From Candidatus Hydrogenedentota bacterium (GTDB lineage Bacteria > Hydrogenedentota > Hydrogenedentia > Hydrogenedentales > SLHB01), in NCBI GenBank assembly GCA_020848835.1, contig JADLHJ010000071.1, positions 1-39,086 of the forward strand: a stretch of 39,086 nt of DNA. Direction: 5' to 3'. Shown here piece after piece: positions 15,211 to 25,526 of this stretch. The position numbers and the translations under genes are program-made. Below the pieces are notes generated by a model that saw only the letters and a list, made by a program, of their open reading frames with translations, was not told the origin of the DNA and ran no database searches. How positions within the stretch are numbered: position 1 is the first letter of the stretch; each line of letters begins with the position of its first letter.

Positions 15211-16542
15211 TTAATTCCGTGCGGCCTCTGCCGCTTTGAACAAATGTCCATACTTTAACGGTTGCCCCTCAGCCCAAGGTCTGTACGTATTGCAAAACTC
15301 GACACGCTCGGCAACCGTGGGGTGCGACGCGCGCCAGATCTTCACGAGGGGATGTGGGTTCGGGTAACCGAGGTTGTCTTCATACAGTTTCTTGAACGCG
15401 GATGCGCCAGCATAGTTATTCTCGGTGAGCTCCAGGCCGAATCGATCCGATTCGTGTTCGTGATAGCGGGAGTAGGTGTTGGTGATCGGATCGAGTACGA
15501 GCATCGTTGCAGTCAACAGGAACAGGATTAGCGGGTATGACGCGATGTCTGCGAGATTGTCGAAGCCGAGGCGATCTTTGTAGCGTCCAATAATCCAGCC
15601 CGAAGCACAATGGATTACGTAAAACCCTAACATCATCAAGGAACCGACAAACAAGATATTCGTGTACGCATGTTTTAACACGTAATGGCCCATCTCGTGC
15701 GCCATCACGTAAAGCAGTTGTTCTTCGGTCAGGCCTTTGATCGCCGTGTCCCATAATACAATTCGGGCAGTAGGTCCGATGCCGGTCACATACGCGTTGA
15801 TCGTTTTTGTGTCTTCGCTTTTGTTCACCTCGAAAACGCGGCTGCCCTCGATGCCCGCGCGATCGGCAAGCGCAAGAATTTTCTGCTCCAGGGCCTTGTC
15901 CTGCATGGGACCAAAGTCGTTGAACAACGGATCAATCACCACAGGCTTTACAATGAAGATGCACGCATAAAAGACGTACATCAGTAATCCGGTGTAAAGC
16001 CACCATCGTTTTGGAGACTTCTTCAGCAAGAGGTAGGGTACCCACAAAAACAGTATTCCTGCGACGATTTCGACGCCAAGACCTTTAAACGCGTCAAGAA
16101 TCCATTTTGCAAAGGTCTGATTCGAGAGTTCGAAGGCGTGCATGCGCACGAACTGCGCGTAATACGCCAACGGAAGATTGATGAGGAAGTTAACGATGCC
16201 GAATAACGCGACATAGATAGCGATGGTGAAGTACCAGTACCGGCCTATCGAACGCGCGCCATTCCGCAGCTTCGCAGAAAACCCTGTGAATAGAATGACC
16301 AGAGGCACAATGAGGTCCCAAGCGTTCTGGAACAACCATAACGCTACACCGGATTTATAAAAACGAACCGCTTTTTCACTCGGAGGCGGTAAGACAACTG
16401 GGCCGCGCTCGGCATCATTTGCTGCAGGAGCGTTCGCCGAGGACGTCGTACTTGGTGCAGGGGGCGGTTGCGGATCCTGGGCGTGCGCGATCGACAATAT
16501 CGCCACGCACAGCAGCACACACACGATGATGCAACGATTCAT
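15211..16542 (-). CDS. M48 metalloprotease, Ste24/CAAX protease-like
   Basis: An integral membrane zinc protease of 443 residues. After a signal-like N-terminus ('CIIVCVLLCVAILSIAHA') and a Pro/Ala/Ser-rich linker come several membrane helices. The zinc site follows, HExxH in 'LYVMAHEMGHYVLKHAY', with the third ligand Glu in 'SRYHEHESDRFGLELTEN'. The 'VNKSEDTKTINAYVTGIG' segment and the terminal 'ASHPTVAERVEFC' are typical of the Ste24 branch. In bacteria such enzymes probably serve membrane-protein quality control rather than prenyl processing (inference). It is the first gene of the - strand run and stands divergent from the FKBP gene across 176 bases. Confidence 0.9.
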   Translation of the reverse strand: MNRCIIVCVLLCVAILSIAHAQDPQPPPAPSTTSSANAPAANDAERGPVVLPPPSEKAVRFYKSGVALWLFQNAWDLIVPLVILFTGFSAKLRNGARSIGRYWYFTIAIYVALFGIVNFLINLPLAYYAQFVRMHAFELSNQTFAKWILDAFKGLGVEIVAGILFLWVPYLLLKKSPKRWWLYTGLLMYVFYACIFIVKPVVIDPLFNDFGPMQDKALEQKILALADRAGIEGSRVFEVNKSEDTKTINAYVTGIGPTARIVLWDTAIKGLTEEQLLYVMAHEMGHYVLKHAYTNILFVGSLMMLGFYVIHCASGWIIGRYKDRLGFDNLADIASYPLILFLLTATMLVLDPITNTYSRYHEHESDRFGLELTENNYAGASAFKKLYEDNLGYPNPHPLVKIWRASHPTVAERVEFCNTYRPWAEGQPLKYGHLFKAAEAARN

Positions 16543-16644
16543 GGGACGCGCCCCCGTTTGAACACCACAGCCGCCTCTACGGTAGCGAATAAACGCCCCG
16601 AAGGTAAAGTGCGAAAGCCGGCAGGCTGGACGCGATCACGAGAC

Positions 16645-16673
16645 TTGTCCAGTTTTCCCCCATATGAGACAAT
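16645..16673 (+). promoter_or_regulatory. Candidate sigma70-type promoter for the FKBP gene
   Basis: TTGTCC (16645-16650) and GACAAT (16668-16673) are separated by 17 bases, each matching the consensus at about four of six positions. They lie upstream of the AAGGAG ribosome binding site at 16707-16712. Confidence 0.35.
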
Positions 16674-16718
16674 ACGCGGCTTGGCCCTATAAACAACCCT
16701 GCCAGCAAGGAGATCCCA

Positions 16719-17798
16719 GTGAAGATTCGATATGCCCTTCGCACGCTGTTCGCGGCTGCGATTGTCGCCATGCCGCTGCAGCCAGTGTTCGCGGAAGGCG
16801 AAGCCCCTAAGAAAGACGCCCCCGCCGCGGAGGCAAAACCAGCCGACGCCTCGGCGGAAAAGAAGTCTGACGTGCCGCCCATCAAGCTCGAAACAGAGCA
16901 GGACAAATTCTCATATCTCGTTGGGGCGGACATCGGCACCAACTTCAAGCGCAACGGCATTAATGTCGAGCGCGGTCAGTTTGTCGCGGGTTGCAGCGAC
17001 GTCATGCAAGGCAAGCCCCCTGCGATGACCGACAAGGAAATGAGCGAGGTACTGCAAAAACTACGGGAAAAACTGATGGCCGCGCAAGGCAAACCAGAAG
17101 CAAAACCGCTCGAAGGCGACGACGCATTTCTCAAGCAACTTTCATACGTGCTTGGCGCGGACATCGGCACCGATCTGAAACGGTCACAACTGGAGATCAA
17201 AATCGAGCCCTTCGTGCGCGCAATTGAAGACGTTGTCGGCAACCAGACTATGGCGATGACGCAGGACGAAATGAAGGTCGTGCTCGATGGATATCGTCAG
17301 AAGCAAATGGAAAAAATGAAGGTGGTCGCGGACAAGAACCTTGCCGACGGACAAGCCTTTCTTGCGGAAAATGAAAAGAAGCCGGGTGTGAAGAAGACCG
17401 CAAGCGGCCTGCAATATCTCGTCGTGAACGAAGGCACGGGCGCGACGCCGAAAGCGACCGACACCGTGCGCACACACTACCGCGGCACACTGATCGATGG
17501 CACGGAGTTCGACAGCTCTTACTCGCGCAATGAACCTACGGAATTCCCCGTGAATGGCGTGATCCCCGGTTGGACGGAAGCGTTGCAACTCATGCACGTT
17601 GGCGACAAATGGAAGCTGTTTATCCCCGCGGCGCTGGCCTACGGCGAGCGCGGCGCCGGCGCGGACATAGGCCCGAACTCGACGCTCGTTTTCGACATCG
17701 AGTTGCTGGAGATCGTGAAGGCGCAAGAAGAGCCTGCCAGTGATGGCACCATCTCGCTTGATGCGGGCGCAGCGCCTGCCGAAAAGAAATCGAACTAA
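16719..17798 (+). CDS. FKBP-type peptidyl-prolyl isomerase with doubled N-domain
   Basis: An exported 359-residue cis-trans prolyl isomerase of the FkpA/Mip type that assists folding in the periplasm. A signal peptide (residues 1-25) and an Ala/Lys/Pro-rich linker come first. Two copies of the helical FKBP_N dimerisation unit follow: residues 64-122 ('FSYLVGADIGTNFKRNG') and 141-201 ('LSYVLGADIGTDLKRSQ'). The catalytic FKBP domain is at about 246-332 ('HYRGTLIDGTEFDSS', 'VIPGWTEALQLMHVG', 'IPAALAYGERG'). Most relatives have one N-unit, so this looks like an internal duplication. The GTG start has AAGGAG 6 bases upstream. A strong terminator follows the stop. Confidence 0.93.
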   Translation: MKIRYALRTLFAAAIVAMPLQPVFAEGEAPKKDAPAAEAKPADASAEKKSDVPPIKLETEQDKFSYLVGADIGTNFKRNGINVERGQFVAGCSDVMQGKPPAMTDKEMSEVLQKLREKLMAAQGKPEAKPLEGDDAFLKQLSYVLGADIGTDLKRSQLEIKIEPFVRAIEDVVGNQTMAMTQDEMKVVLDGYRQKQMEKMKVVADKNLADGQAFLAENEKKPGVKKTASGLQYLVVNEGTGATPKATDTVRTHYRGTLIDGTEFDSSYSRNEPTEFPVNGVIPGWTEALQLMHVGDKWKLFIPAALAYGERGAGADIGPNSTLVFDIELLEIVKAQEEPASDGTISLDAGAAPAEKKSN

Positions 17799-17815
17799 AC
17801 CGATTCCATTGCACG

Positions 17816-17854
17816 AAACGGCGCGCCGGAGCAATTCGGCGCGCCGTTTCTTTG
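17816..17854 (+). terminator. Intrinsic terminator after the FKBP gene
   Basis: A perfect 13-bp stem AAACGGCGCGCCG / CGGCGCGCCGTTT with an 8-base loop is followed by CTTTG, 18 bases after the stop codon. It also shows that the next gene starts later than its longest possible frame. Confidence 0.85.
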
Positions 17855-17919
17855 TCGCGGCGGCCGGCAACCGAAAAAGTGCTATCATTCGGGCGGTGCT
17901 ATTCAAGAGGGGTATCGAC

Positions 17920-20163
17920 ATGATCGCTCGTAGGTATTTGGGCCTGTCTGTAGTCGTGATTTTTCTTTGCGCTGGCGCGCCCGTAAACGCCGTGGAACCA
18001 ATCGCCGATACCGTATATCTGCAGGAAATCGGCACGAAGATTTCCTCAGACACACCAATAGTTTCCGTCGCCGCCGCAAAGGGAGCGGCGTACGCCGCGT
18101 CTGCAAGCGCTGTTTACACCATAGGCGACGACAAACTCGTGCCGGCAATGGCGCCGCAAGGAAGCATCAAGAGACTCGAAGCAGTAAACGATTCCATCTT
18201 CGCGATCTCGGATACGGGTTTGTACCGGCTAGACAACGCGTCTTGGAAACAGCTCGCGCCGGGGCACTTCGTGGATCTCTGTGTTCATCTCGACAAAGTC
18301 CACGCGGCAACCGCTGATGAAGTTTTCTCTATCGAAGGAGACGTGCTGAATCCGATTCCAAACAGCAAATCGCGTCGCCCGATAATCGCTATCGCGTCCT
18401 ACAGCGGCTCGCTGTACGCGCTGCACGCAGGGCAGATTGCGATTCTGAATCCGGACTCCGGTGGTTACGAACGCGAAGACGATATTTACGATTGGGGCGG
18501 CCCGCTGGCACAAAACACGCGCGACATGATTGCGCTGGGCAGCCGGCTGGTCGTCGCAACAGATCGCGGGCTTGCACAACTGCGCGGTATGGCGCTCACG
18601 GCGATTCGCGGCGTAGACGGCCTACCCTACGAGGACACGCTGTGCCTGCGCGAAGGCTTCGGCGGCGACCTGTGGATAGGCACGTCGCGCGGCGCGATTC
18701 GTAACACGGGCAAGGCATACCACTACTTCAATGCAGATCGCTGGTTGCCCAATGAAAAAGTGAACGACATCGCCGTCGAAAACAATACGGCGTACATCGC
18801 GACCGACGGCGGTATCGGCATCATTCGCTACGAGCCCTACACGCTGGCAAAAAAAGCAGCATATTACGAGCGCTGGCTCGACGAATGGGGGATGAAGCGC
18901 CTCGGCTTCACGCACAAACTCGAGTGGAATGGCGACAGTAAGGAATGGGTTCGCGAAGTCAGCGACAACGACGTCGGCTGGAGCACGCACTACCTCACCG
19001 CCATGTGCTTCAAATACGCCGTGACGAAAGAGCCTCAAGCGCGCGCGGAAGCAGTGGACTTTTTGAAGTCGGTGTTGTGGAGCGAGGAAATCAGCGGGAT
19101 ACCCGGCTTTCCTGCGCGTTCCGTGTGGGCAGTGGGCGAACGCGGGCACCAGGCCCAACACGGCTCCGGGGGACTGCCCGCGGAGTGGCATCGCACTCCG
19201 GACGACAAGTTTGAATGGAAGGGCGATACGTCCAGCGATGAGACAGATGCGCACTACTACGCTGTACCGATCTTCATCGAGACTGTCGCAAACGAAAAAG
19301 AAAAGGCGCGTTCCATCGAGCATCTGCGCCGCATCGCCGCGCATATCGTCGATAACGGCTGGACCTTGCGCGACGTGGATGGCAAGCCCACGCGGTGGGC
19401 GCGCTGGGACCCTGAATACCTCCACACCAAGCAAGGTTTCTACGCGCAAGGTTTGAACGGTCTCGAAATCCTCACGTACATGCGCACAACACAGGCGCTA
19501 ACCGGCGACGCTAAGTTCGAGGACGCCTACAACGAATTGAAAAAACTCGGCTACCATACGAAAGTCATCCGCACCAAGCTTACCTTCCCGCCCGGATTCG
19601 TCTTCCATTCCGACGATCGCCTCGCGTTCTACACCTACTTCTCATTGCTGAAATACGAAAAAGATCCCGCGATGCGATCAATCTATCTGCGTAGCCTTGA
19701 ACGCAGTTGGGAAATCGAGCGCATTGAGCACATCCCGTGGTTTAATTTTATTTACGGCGCGTTGACCGGCAACGATTGCGAAGCCGGTGATGCCGTCGCA
19801 CACCTGCGCGAATGGCCGCTTGATATGGTGGACTACAGCTCCCGCAATGCGCACCGCACTGATCTGCAAACGCCGGCGGGCTACGTCGCATATTCCGGCG
19901 GTACAAGAGCAATCTCCCCACGCGAACGCGGGCCCATGCGGTGGAGCGACAGCACAGTACAAGTGGACGGCGGCAGCGGCGGCATGGCGGTAGTCGATCC
20001 CGCAGGCTGGCTCGACGCATATTGGATGGGCCGCTACTACGGCTTCATCCTCGCGCCGGATGCAAAAGACAAGGACCTGATCAGTGTGCCCAAACGCAAC
20101 GAACGCCACGGCGCGTTGCCCTACGATGGTCCGGCCCGCCCGCCGCTGAAGGACGATTTCTAA
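17920..20163 (+). CDS. Secreted protein: N-terminal propeller, C-terminal helical domain
   Basis: A 747-residue exported protein of unknown function. The start was set at ATG 17920 (AAGAGGGG upstream, signal peptide 'YLGLSVVVIFLCAGAPVNA'), because the longer frame runs back through the FKBP terminator. Residues of about 30-310 show repeated beta-propeller blades of the two-component-regulator type ('GDLWIGTSRGAIRN', 'NDIAVENNTAYIATDGGIG'). Residues of about 315-680 look alpha-helical with conserved Trp, His and Tyr, resembling an (alpha/alpha) toroid as in glycan-active enzymes ('DVGWSTHYLTAMCFKYAVT', 'GFYAQGLNGLEILTYM'). No catalytic residues can be assigned. Polysaccharide recognition or cleavage outside the cell is a reasonable guess only. 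Confidence 0.75.
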   Translation: MIARRYLGLSVVVIFLCAGAPVNAVEPIADTVYLQEIGTKISSDTPIVSVAAAKGAAYAASASAVYTIGDDKLVPAMAPQGSIKRLEAVNDSIFAISDTGLYRLDNASWKQLAPGHFVDLCVHLDKVHAATADEVFSIEGDVLNPIPNSKSRRPIIAIASYSGSLYALHAGQIAILNPDSGGYEREDDIYDWGGPLAQNTRDMIALGSRLVVATDRGLAQLRGMALTAIRGVDGLPYEDTLCLREGFGGDLWIGTSRGAIRNTGKAYHYFNADRWLPNEKVNDIAVENNTAYIATDGGIGIIRYEPYTLAKKAAYYERWLDEWGMKRLGFTHKLEWNGDSKEWVREVSDNDVGWSTHYLTAMCFKYAVTKEPQARAEAVDFLKSVLWSEEISGIPGFPARSVWAVGERGHQAQHGSGGLPAEWHRTPDDKFEWKGDTSSDETDAHYYAVPIFIETVANEKEKARSIEHLRRIAAHIVDNGWTLRDVDGKPTRWARWDPEYLHTKQGFYAQGLNGLEILTYMRTTQALTGDAKFEDAYNELKKLGYHTKVIRTKLTFPPGFVFHSDDRLAFYTYFSLLKYEKDPAMRSIYLRSLERSWEIERIEHIPWFNFIYGALTGNDCEAGDAVAHLREWPLDMVDYSSRNAHRTDLQTPAGYVAYSGGTRAISPRERGPMRWSDSTVQVDGGSGGMAVVDPAGWLDAYWMGRYYGFILAPDAKDKDLISVPKRNERHGALPYDGPARPPLKDDF

Positions 20164-20331
20164 AGAACTTACACGCCGCACACCAGCTATTTGGAGTGCG
20201 GTGGCGGGTAGACACCGCTTTGGCTGTGCGGGGTCAAGCGCTTCGATATAGACAATGCGGCATCGCCGAAGACGCTGCTGCCCCAATCCATATAAGATCG
20301 ATGGCAGAGAGTTCGAAGCACAGGCAATGGT

Positions 20332-21054
20332 ATGAGCAACGACGAAAATAGCGCCGAGGGCTACCGCGCGTTCCATGCGCCGCGCTACGCATACTTGCTG
20401 CGCCTGCTCGAATCGCTTGGTGTAGATGCGCAGACCCGCGTACTCGACATCGGCCCGTCGCACTTCACCACACTTGCGCGCGGTAAATTCGGTGCGCGCG
20501 TCGATACACTGGGTTTCGGATGCGACTCAAAAGGCGCGCAAGGCGACCACTACGAGTTTGATTTGAACTGCGCGCAAAACGTGGAAGACTGGCGCAAGGA
20601 CCTTCCGCATTATGATGTCATCGTGATGGCCGAGGTGCTTGAGCATCTCTACGTTGCGCCGCAGCTTGCGCTTGCGTTTTTGAAATCCTTGCTTGCACTG
20701 CGCGGGTACCTTGTCCTTCAAACGCCGAACGCGGCGTCCATTTCAAAACGCATTCACCTCCTTTTCGGCAAAAACCCCTACGAGATGATCCGCATCGATC
20801 CACAAAATCCCGGCCATTACCGCGAATACACCGCGGCGGAATTGCGCGCGCTTGCGAGCAATCTGGGGTTTAACGTGGAACGCGTGGAATTGGCGTCGTA
20901 CTTTGATGCGCGTTGTATTCACGATGCAGAGGGGAGACTTGTCCGCAAAAGCTCGGTCGGTGCAGCCAAGAATGTTGTCTATCGATTTCTACCCGGCCCT
21001 CTACGGCACGGTATCACTTGCGTTTTGCGCGCGGACGAGGCTTTGGTTTCTTAG
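20332..21054 (+). CDS. Class I SAM-dependent methyltransferase
   Basis: A 240-residue cytoplasmic methyltransferase. Motif I is 'TRVLDIGPSHFTTLARG', with a Pro in place of the usual second Gly. The acidic and post-I region is 'YDVIVMAEVLEHLYVAP', a typical ubiE/Methyltransf_11-23 arrangement, followed by 'LRGYLVLQTPNAASISKRI'. The C-terminal part ('PGHYREYTAAELRALASNLG') is typical of small-molecule or sugar methyltransferases. The substrate is unknown. The start ATG has only a weak AGG ribosome binding site. The last 41 bases overlap the 3' end of the convergent channel-like gene. Confidence 0.88.
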   Translation: MSNDENSAEGYRAFHAPRYAYLLRLLESLGVDAQTRVLDIGPSHFTTLARGKFGARVDTLGFGCDSKGAQGDHYEFDLNCAQNVEDWRKDLPHYDVIVMAEVLEHLYVAPQLALAFLKSLLALRGYLVLQTPNAASISKRIHLLFGKNPYEMIRIDPQNPGHYREYTAAELRALASNLGFNVERVELASYFDARCIHDAEGRLVRKSSVGAAKNVVYRFLPGPLRHGITCVLRADEALVS

Positions 21055-21415
21055 TCGCGGCATCGTCGTCCTCTTCATCCAGATCGAGATGAAAACTATG
21101 CAATGCGCGATGTACTACAGGTGACAGGAAAACCGCCGACGCGCTGAGAAAAATCACGCCGCTAAACAGCGCGTAGATTCCCGCGAACACCTTTGCGCCC
21201 GTGCCTGTCATCTGATCCACCGGCCCCATGCCGGTCAATATCATGGACGCATTGAGGAATGAATCGATCCACGACAAGCCCGCGAACAGGTGATAACCCA
21301 GCATGCCTACGCCAAGACTCAACAGCACGATTGAGCCGGATACACTTCCGTAAACCGCCATGCGTTTGGAGAAACGATGAAACGGTAATAGCTTGTCATC
21401 GCGACGTTCGAACAT
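21014..21415 (-). CDS. Small two-helix membrane protein, pore-domain-like
   Basis: A 133-residue membrane protein. The start was chosen at ATG 21415, because GGAGGTG stands seven bases upstream; the longer frame to 21511 would cross the rel promoter. Helix 1 is about residues 20-42. A pore-like hairpin 'WIDSFLNASMILTGMGPV' follows, then helix 2 ('AKVFAGIYALFSGVIFLSAS'). This resembles the two-helix ion-channel layout, with TGMGP where potassium channels have TVGYG. The tail is acidic, then strongly basic (ends PRPRAKRK). The gene is convergent with, and overlaps, the methyltransferase gene. It is divergent from rel. Ion transport is inference from the layout. Confidence 0.7.
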   Translation of the reverse strand: MFERRDDKLLPFHRFSKRMAVYGSVSGSIVLLSLGVGMLGYHLFAGLSWIDSFLNASMILTGMGPVDQMTGTGAKVFAGIYALFSGVIFLSASAVFLSPVVHRALHSFHLDLDEEDDDAATKKPKPRPRAKRK

Positions 21416-21465
21416 GCGCAACACCTCCGTAACGCGCCCCGCTGCAACGAAGCCCCAGCGAATGG

Positions 21466-21471
21466 TACAAT
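21466..21471 (+). promoter_or_regulatory. Candidate -10 box for rel-uvrB
   Basis: TACAAT (5 of 6 to consensus) stands 22 bases before the rel start codon. No good -35 box is seen at 16-18 bases upstream, so this is tentative. Confidence 0.35.
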
Positions 21472-21492
21472 AGCCATCATAGGCTGACACCA

Positions 21493-23502
21493 ATGCGCGA
21501 GCAATTTGCAAAACTTTTTAAACACATGCGCAAGCATATGCCGGGCGCGGACTTGGAAATTGTCCGCAAGGCGTATCGCGTGGCCAACGACGCGCACATG
21601 GGCATGGAGCGCGACTCCGGCGAGCCCTATATCTCGCACCCGCTCGAGGTCGCGCGTATCCTCGCGAACCTCAATCTCGATCCAGTGACTGTCGCCGCCG
21701 GGCTCCTGCACGATGTGCTTGAAGACACGCGTGTTTCCCATGACGAATTGCTAAAGGAGTTCGGCGAGGAAATCACCGCACTGGTCGATGGCGTCAGCAA
21801 GATCAAATCGATGAAGTGGACGGAGACGCCGCAGACACAAAAAGAGAAGCAGGCAGAGAACCTGCGCAAGATGCTCGTCGCCACGGCGAAAGACGTGCGC
21901 GTTATTCTCATCAAGCTCGCCGATCGCATGCACAACATGCGCACGATAGCGTTTCTGCGCGACAAGAAACGCGTCGAGCGCATCTGCCGCGAGACGCTCG
22001 ACATCTACGCGCCGCTCGCGCACCGGCTCGGTATCGCGGCATGGAAATGGGAACTTGAAGACCACGCGTTCCATCATTTGAATCCAACCGAATACAAACA
22101 TATCGCTGCACACGTCGCCATGAAACGGCACGAACGCGAAGCGTGGTTGAAAGAGACGATCGCCTATCTCGATGCGCGCCTCGCGGAGGCGGAAATCAGC
22201 GCGCGCGTCATCGGCCGGCCGAAACACCTCTACAGCATCTACCGAAAGATGTTGCAGCAGAACAAGCACTTCGACGAAGTGATGGACATCCTCGCCGTGC
22301 GCATCATCACGCACACGGTGTCCGGTTGTTATAACGCACTTGGCGTCGTACACCAATGGCCCCCAGTGCCGGGTCGTTTCAAGGACTACATCGCCATGCC
22401 CAAGGCGAACATGTACCAGTCCATTCACACGGTCGTCATGCGTGAAAACGGCATGCCGCTCGAAATCCAAATCCGTACGGAGGACATGGACCGTGTCGCG
22501 CGCGAGGGTATCGCGGCGCACTGGGTCTATAAAGAAGGCAAGACCGATCCGAAGTTCGATGGTCAGTTGCGTTGGCTGCGGCAGATGTACGAATGGCTGC
22601 AAGACGCGCATGGTCCGGACGAAGTACTCGACACGATTCGCCGCGACGTGGGACGGCCGGATATTTACGTATTCACGCCGAAGGGCGAAGTGAAGGAACT
22701 CGCGGAAGGGTCCACGCCGCTGGACTTCGCCTATCACGTTCACTCCGATATCGGTCACCACTGTATCGGCGCGCGGGTTAACGGCAAGCTCGTGCCGCTG
22801 CGTTATAACCTGCAAACCGGCGACGTGGTCGAAATTCTCACGTCACGTTCGCAGACGCCGCATCTTGATTGGCTCGATGTCGTGGTCACAGGAAAAGCGC
22901 GTACGCGTATTCGCCAGAGGTTGCGTGAAATAGGGGAACTTGAACCGCTCGAAGCGCAACTCCGCCGCGACGTTGTGCGCATTCTCCCCGAGGCGCGCCC
23001 AAGAACAATCAAAAATGTGGACGACGCGACGCGCGACAAGATGATCCGCGTCGATGGCAACAAAGGCATTCAAGTGCAATTTGCCAAATGTTGCATGCCC
23101 ATGCCGGGCCACATGGTGATCGGCTACGCAACAAAAAGCCCCGGCATCACCATCCATCGCGCCGATTGTCCCAACTTCGCGAAGACAAAGCGCGACCCGG
23201 CGCGCATGATTCCCGCATCTTGGGACGGCGAAGAACACATCGAAATTGGTATGCGCGTCACTACCGGCCAGCGGCCAAACATGCTTGCGGACATCACGAA
23301 CGCAATACGCCCCATGAACATCAGCATCACGCGCGCGCAATTTAATCCCGGCGAAAACGGCAAGAGCCTATTCGAGTTCGTATTCGAAGCGCCGGATCGT
23401 GACAGCGTCGCGCGCGTCGCCGCTACGCTCAAACAGGTGCCGGGTGTCACCGAAGTGCAAAGCGTGCCCACCTCCGCATTTTCGCTTATGAAGGTGTCAT
23501 GA
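21493..23502 (+). CDS. rel: Bifunctional (p)ppGpp synthetase/hydrolase, RelA/SpoT family
   Basis: A 669-residue alarmone enzyme controlling the stringent response. The N-terminal HD hydrolase domain is complete ('[16 protein letters not shown]', '[12 protein letters not shown]', '[14 protein letters not shown]'). The synthetase domain carries '[12 protein letters not shown]', '[19 protein letters not shown]', '[20 protein letters not shown]' and '[17 protein letters not shown]'. A TGS domain ('[20 protein letters not shown]'), the Cys-containing segment ('[12 protein letters not shown]', 'IHRADCPNF') and a C-terminal ACT domain follow. Both catalytic centres look intact, so it is probably bifunctional. 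It is slightly shorter than the common ~730 residues. The start lacks a good Shine-Dalgarno. The stop overlaps the uvrB start (ATGA). Confidence 0.95.
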   Translation: MREQFAKLFKHMRKHMPGADLEIVRKAYRVANDAHMGMERDSGEPYISHPLEVARILANLNLDPVTVAAGLLHDVLEDTRVSHDELLKEFGEEITALVDGVSKIKSMKWTETPQTQKEKQAENLRKMLVATAKDVRVILIKLADRMHNMRTIAFLRDKKRVERICRETLDIYAPLAHRLGIAAWKWELEDHAFHHLNPTEYKHIAAHVAMKRHEREAWLKETIAYLDARLAEAEISARVIGRPKHLYSIYRKMLQQNKHFDEVMDILAVRIITHTVSGCYNALGVVHQWPPVPGRFKDYIAMPKANMYQSIHTVVMRENGMPLEIQIRTEDMDRVAREGIAAHWVYKEGKTDPKFDGQLRWLRQMYEWLQDAHGPDEVLDTIRRDVGRPDIYVFTPKGEVKELAEGSTPLDFAYHVHSDIGHHCIGARVNGKLVPLRYNLQTGDVVEILTSRSQTPHLDWLDVVVTGKARTRIRQRLREIGELEPLEAQLRRDVVRILPEARPRTIKNVDDATRDKMIRVDGNKGIQVQFAKCCMPMPGHMVIGYATKSPGITIHRADCPNFAKTKRDPARMIPASWDGEEHIEIGMRVTTGQRPNMLADITNAIRPMNISITRAQFNPGENGKSLFEFVFEAPDRDSVARVAATLKQVPGVTEVQSVPTSAFSLMKVS

Positions 23503-25526
23503 CCCGGCGCATTGTTACTTCTGAGGTTTCCGCGCCGTTCAAGTTAGTAACGGAGTTCAAACCCGACGGCGATCAGCCGCGAGCAATCAAACAGTTGGTT
23601 CAGGGTCTGAATGATGACATCAAGCATCAAGTCCTGCTCGGCGTCACGGGTTCCGGCAAAACATTTACGATTGCGAACGTAATTGAAAAAGTAAATCGCC
23701 CCGCGCTGATCATGGCCCCGAATAAAATTCTCGCTGCACAGCTCTACAGCGAGTTTAAATCACTCTTTCCGGAGAATGCCGTCGAGTATTTTGTGAGCTA
23801 TTACGATTATTACCAGCCCGAAGCGTATGTGCCGACGACAGACACCTACATCGAAAAAGAATCGTCGATCAACGATGAGATCGACAAAATGCGCCACGCG
23901 GCCACGCGTTCGCTGATGACCCGGCGCGACGTAATTATTGTCGCGAGTGTGAGCTGCATATACGGTATCGGCTCTCCAGAAACGTACGGCGCTTTGCGTG
24001 TGGAGGTTGCGCCCGGCGACACCGTCTCGCGGGAAGATCTCATCGCAGGCCTCATTGCGATGCAATACGCGCGCAACGACACCGACTTTTATCGAGGCAC
24101 TTTCCGTGTGCGCGGCGATACAGTTGATGTGTTTCCGGCGTATGAAGCCGATATCGCGCTGCGAATAGAATTTTTCGGCGACGACATCGACGCCGTATAC
24201 GAGATTGATCCGCTCCGCGGCGTGGTGAAAAGAAAGCTACGCCGCATCGCGATTTTTCCCGGATCGCACTATGCGACAACGGCAGATACTTTGCAGCGTG
24301 CAATCAAAGGAATCGAGTTCGAACTCGAAGAGCGCCTGAAAGAGCTCAATGCCGCGCAACGTCTGCTCGAAGCACAACGCCTTGGTCAGCGCACGCGCTT
24401 CGACCTTGAGATGCTGTCCGAAACGGGTTTCTGCTCCGGCATCGAAAACTATTCGCGCCACCTTGACGGCCGCATGCCGGGTGAAGCGCCGTATACATTG
24501 CTCAATTATTTCCCCGATGATTTTCTGCTTATTGTTGACGAAAGCCACATCGGCGTGCCGCAAATTGGCGCGATGTATAAAGGCGATCGCAGCCGAAAGG
24601 ATAAATTGGTAGATTATGGATTCCGCCTTCCCTGCGCGCGCGACAATCGCCCACTAAAGTTCGACGAGTTCACCGATCTCGTCGGTCAATGTATCTATGT
24701 GAGCGCAACGCCGGCGGACTATGAATTGAAGATGAGCGAGGGACTCATCATTGAACAAGTCGTGCGGCCTACCGGTCTAATCGATCCCGAGGTGGAGGTG
24801 CGCCCCGCATCGAACCAGGTCGACGACCTGCTCGACGAACTGCGGAAAGTTGCGCAGCGCGGCGAACGCGCACTCGTCACCACGCTGACAAAACGCATGG
24901 CCGAAGACCTAACCGATTACCTTCGCGATCTCAACGTGCGGGTGAAATACATGCACGCCGACGTCGAGACACTCGAACGTATCGAACTCGTCCGCGGCCT
25001 GCGCGCGGGTGACTTCGACGTGCTCATCGGAATAAATCTTTTACGCGAAGGCCTCGACATGCCGGAGGTCACGCTCGTCGCAATCCTCGACGCGGACAAG
25101 GAAGGTTACCTGCGCTCCGAAACCAGCCTGATCCAGACCTGCGGCCGTGCCGCGCGCAATGTGAACGGCCGCGTGATTATGTACGCAGATACGACAACCG
25201 GCTCAATGCAGCGCGCGCTTGACGAGATGGCCCGCCGCCGCGAGAAGCAGTTGGAGTACAACAAAAAGCACAAGATCACCCCGCGAAGCGTGCAAAAGGC
25301 CATCGCGGACATCCTTGGCAGTATCCACGAACGCGACTACGTAACCGTTGCGAAAGCGGCGGAAGAGCAGGATCTTTATTTGCCGTCTTTCAATCTCAAG
25401 CGGACTATTCAAGATCTGAAACGCAAGATGAAAGATGCCGCGGACAAAATGGAATTCGAGAAGGCCGTCGAATATCGTGACCGCTTGCTGGCGCTCGAAC
25501 GCCGGCAGATCGAGGAGGGACTGTGA
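23499..25526 (+). CDS. uvrB: Excinuclease ABC subunit B
   Basis: A 675-residue damage-verification helicase of nucleotide excision repair that works with UvrA and UvrC. Walker A is '[12 protein letters not shown]' (about residues 48-55). The helicase motifs include '[11 protein letters not shown]' and '[15 protein letters not shown]'. The UvrB beta-hairpin region reads '[15 protein letters not shown]'. '[11 protein letters not shown]', '[14 protein letters not shown]' and '[10 protein letters not shown]' follow. The UVR domain that contacts UvrC closes the protein ('[20 protein letters not shown]'). All are as expected for the family. It overlaps rel by four bases and the following GH3-like gene by four bases, so all three should be co-translated. 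Confidence 0.97.
   Translation: MTRRIVTSEVSAPFKLVTEFKPDGDQPRAIKQLVQGLNDDIKHQVLLGVTGSGKTFTIANVIEKVNRPALIMAPNKILAAQLYSEFKSLFPENAVEYFVSYYDYYQPEAYVPTTDTYIEKESSINDEIDKMRHAATRSLMTRRDVIIVASVSCIYGIGSPETYGALRVEVAPGDTVSREDLIAGLIAMQYARNDTDFYRGTFRVRGDTVDVFPAYEADIALRIEFFGDDIDAVYEIDPLRGVVKRKLRRIAIFPGSHYATTADTLQRAIKGIEFELEERLKELNAAQRLLEAQRLGQRTRFDLEMLSETGFCSGIENYSRHLDGRMPGEAPYTLLNYFPDDFLLIVDESHIGVPQIGAMYKGDRSRKDKLVDYGFRLPCARDNRPLKFDEFTDLVGQCIYVSATPADYELKMSEGLIIEQVVRPTGLIDPEVEVRPASNQVDDLLDELRKVAQRGERALVTTLTKRMAEDLTDYLRDLNVRVKYMHADVETLERIELVRGLRAGDFDVLIGINLLREGLDMPEVTLVAILDADKEGYLRSETSLIQTCGRAARNVNGRVIMYADTTTGSMQRALDEMARRREKQLEYNKKHKITPRSVQKAIADILGSIHERDYVTVAKAAEEQDLYLPSFNLKRTIQDLKRKMKDAADKMEFEKAVEYRDRLLALERRQIEEGL

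Noticed and set aside
17740..17919. N-terminal extension of the propeller protein frame
   Set aside because: It runs through the FKBP terminator and lacks a ribosome binding site. A signal peptide with AAGAGGGG upstream starts at 17920.
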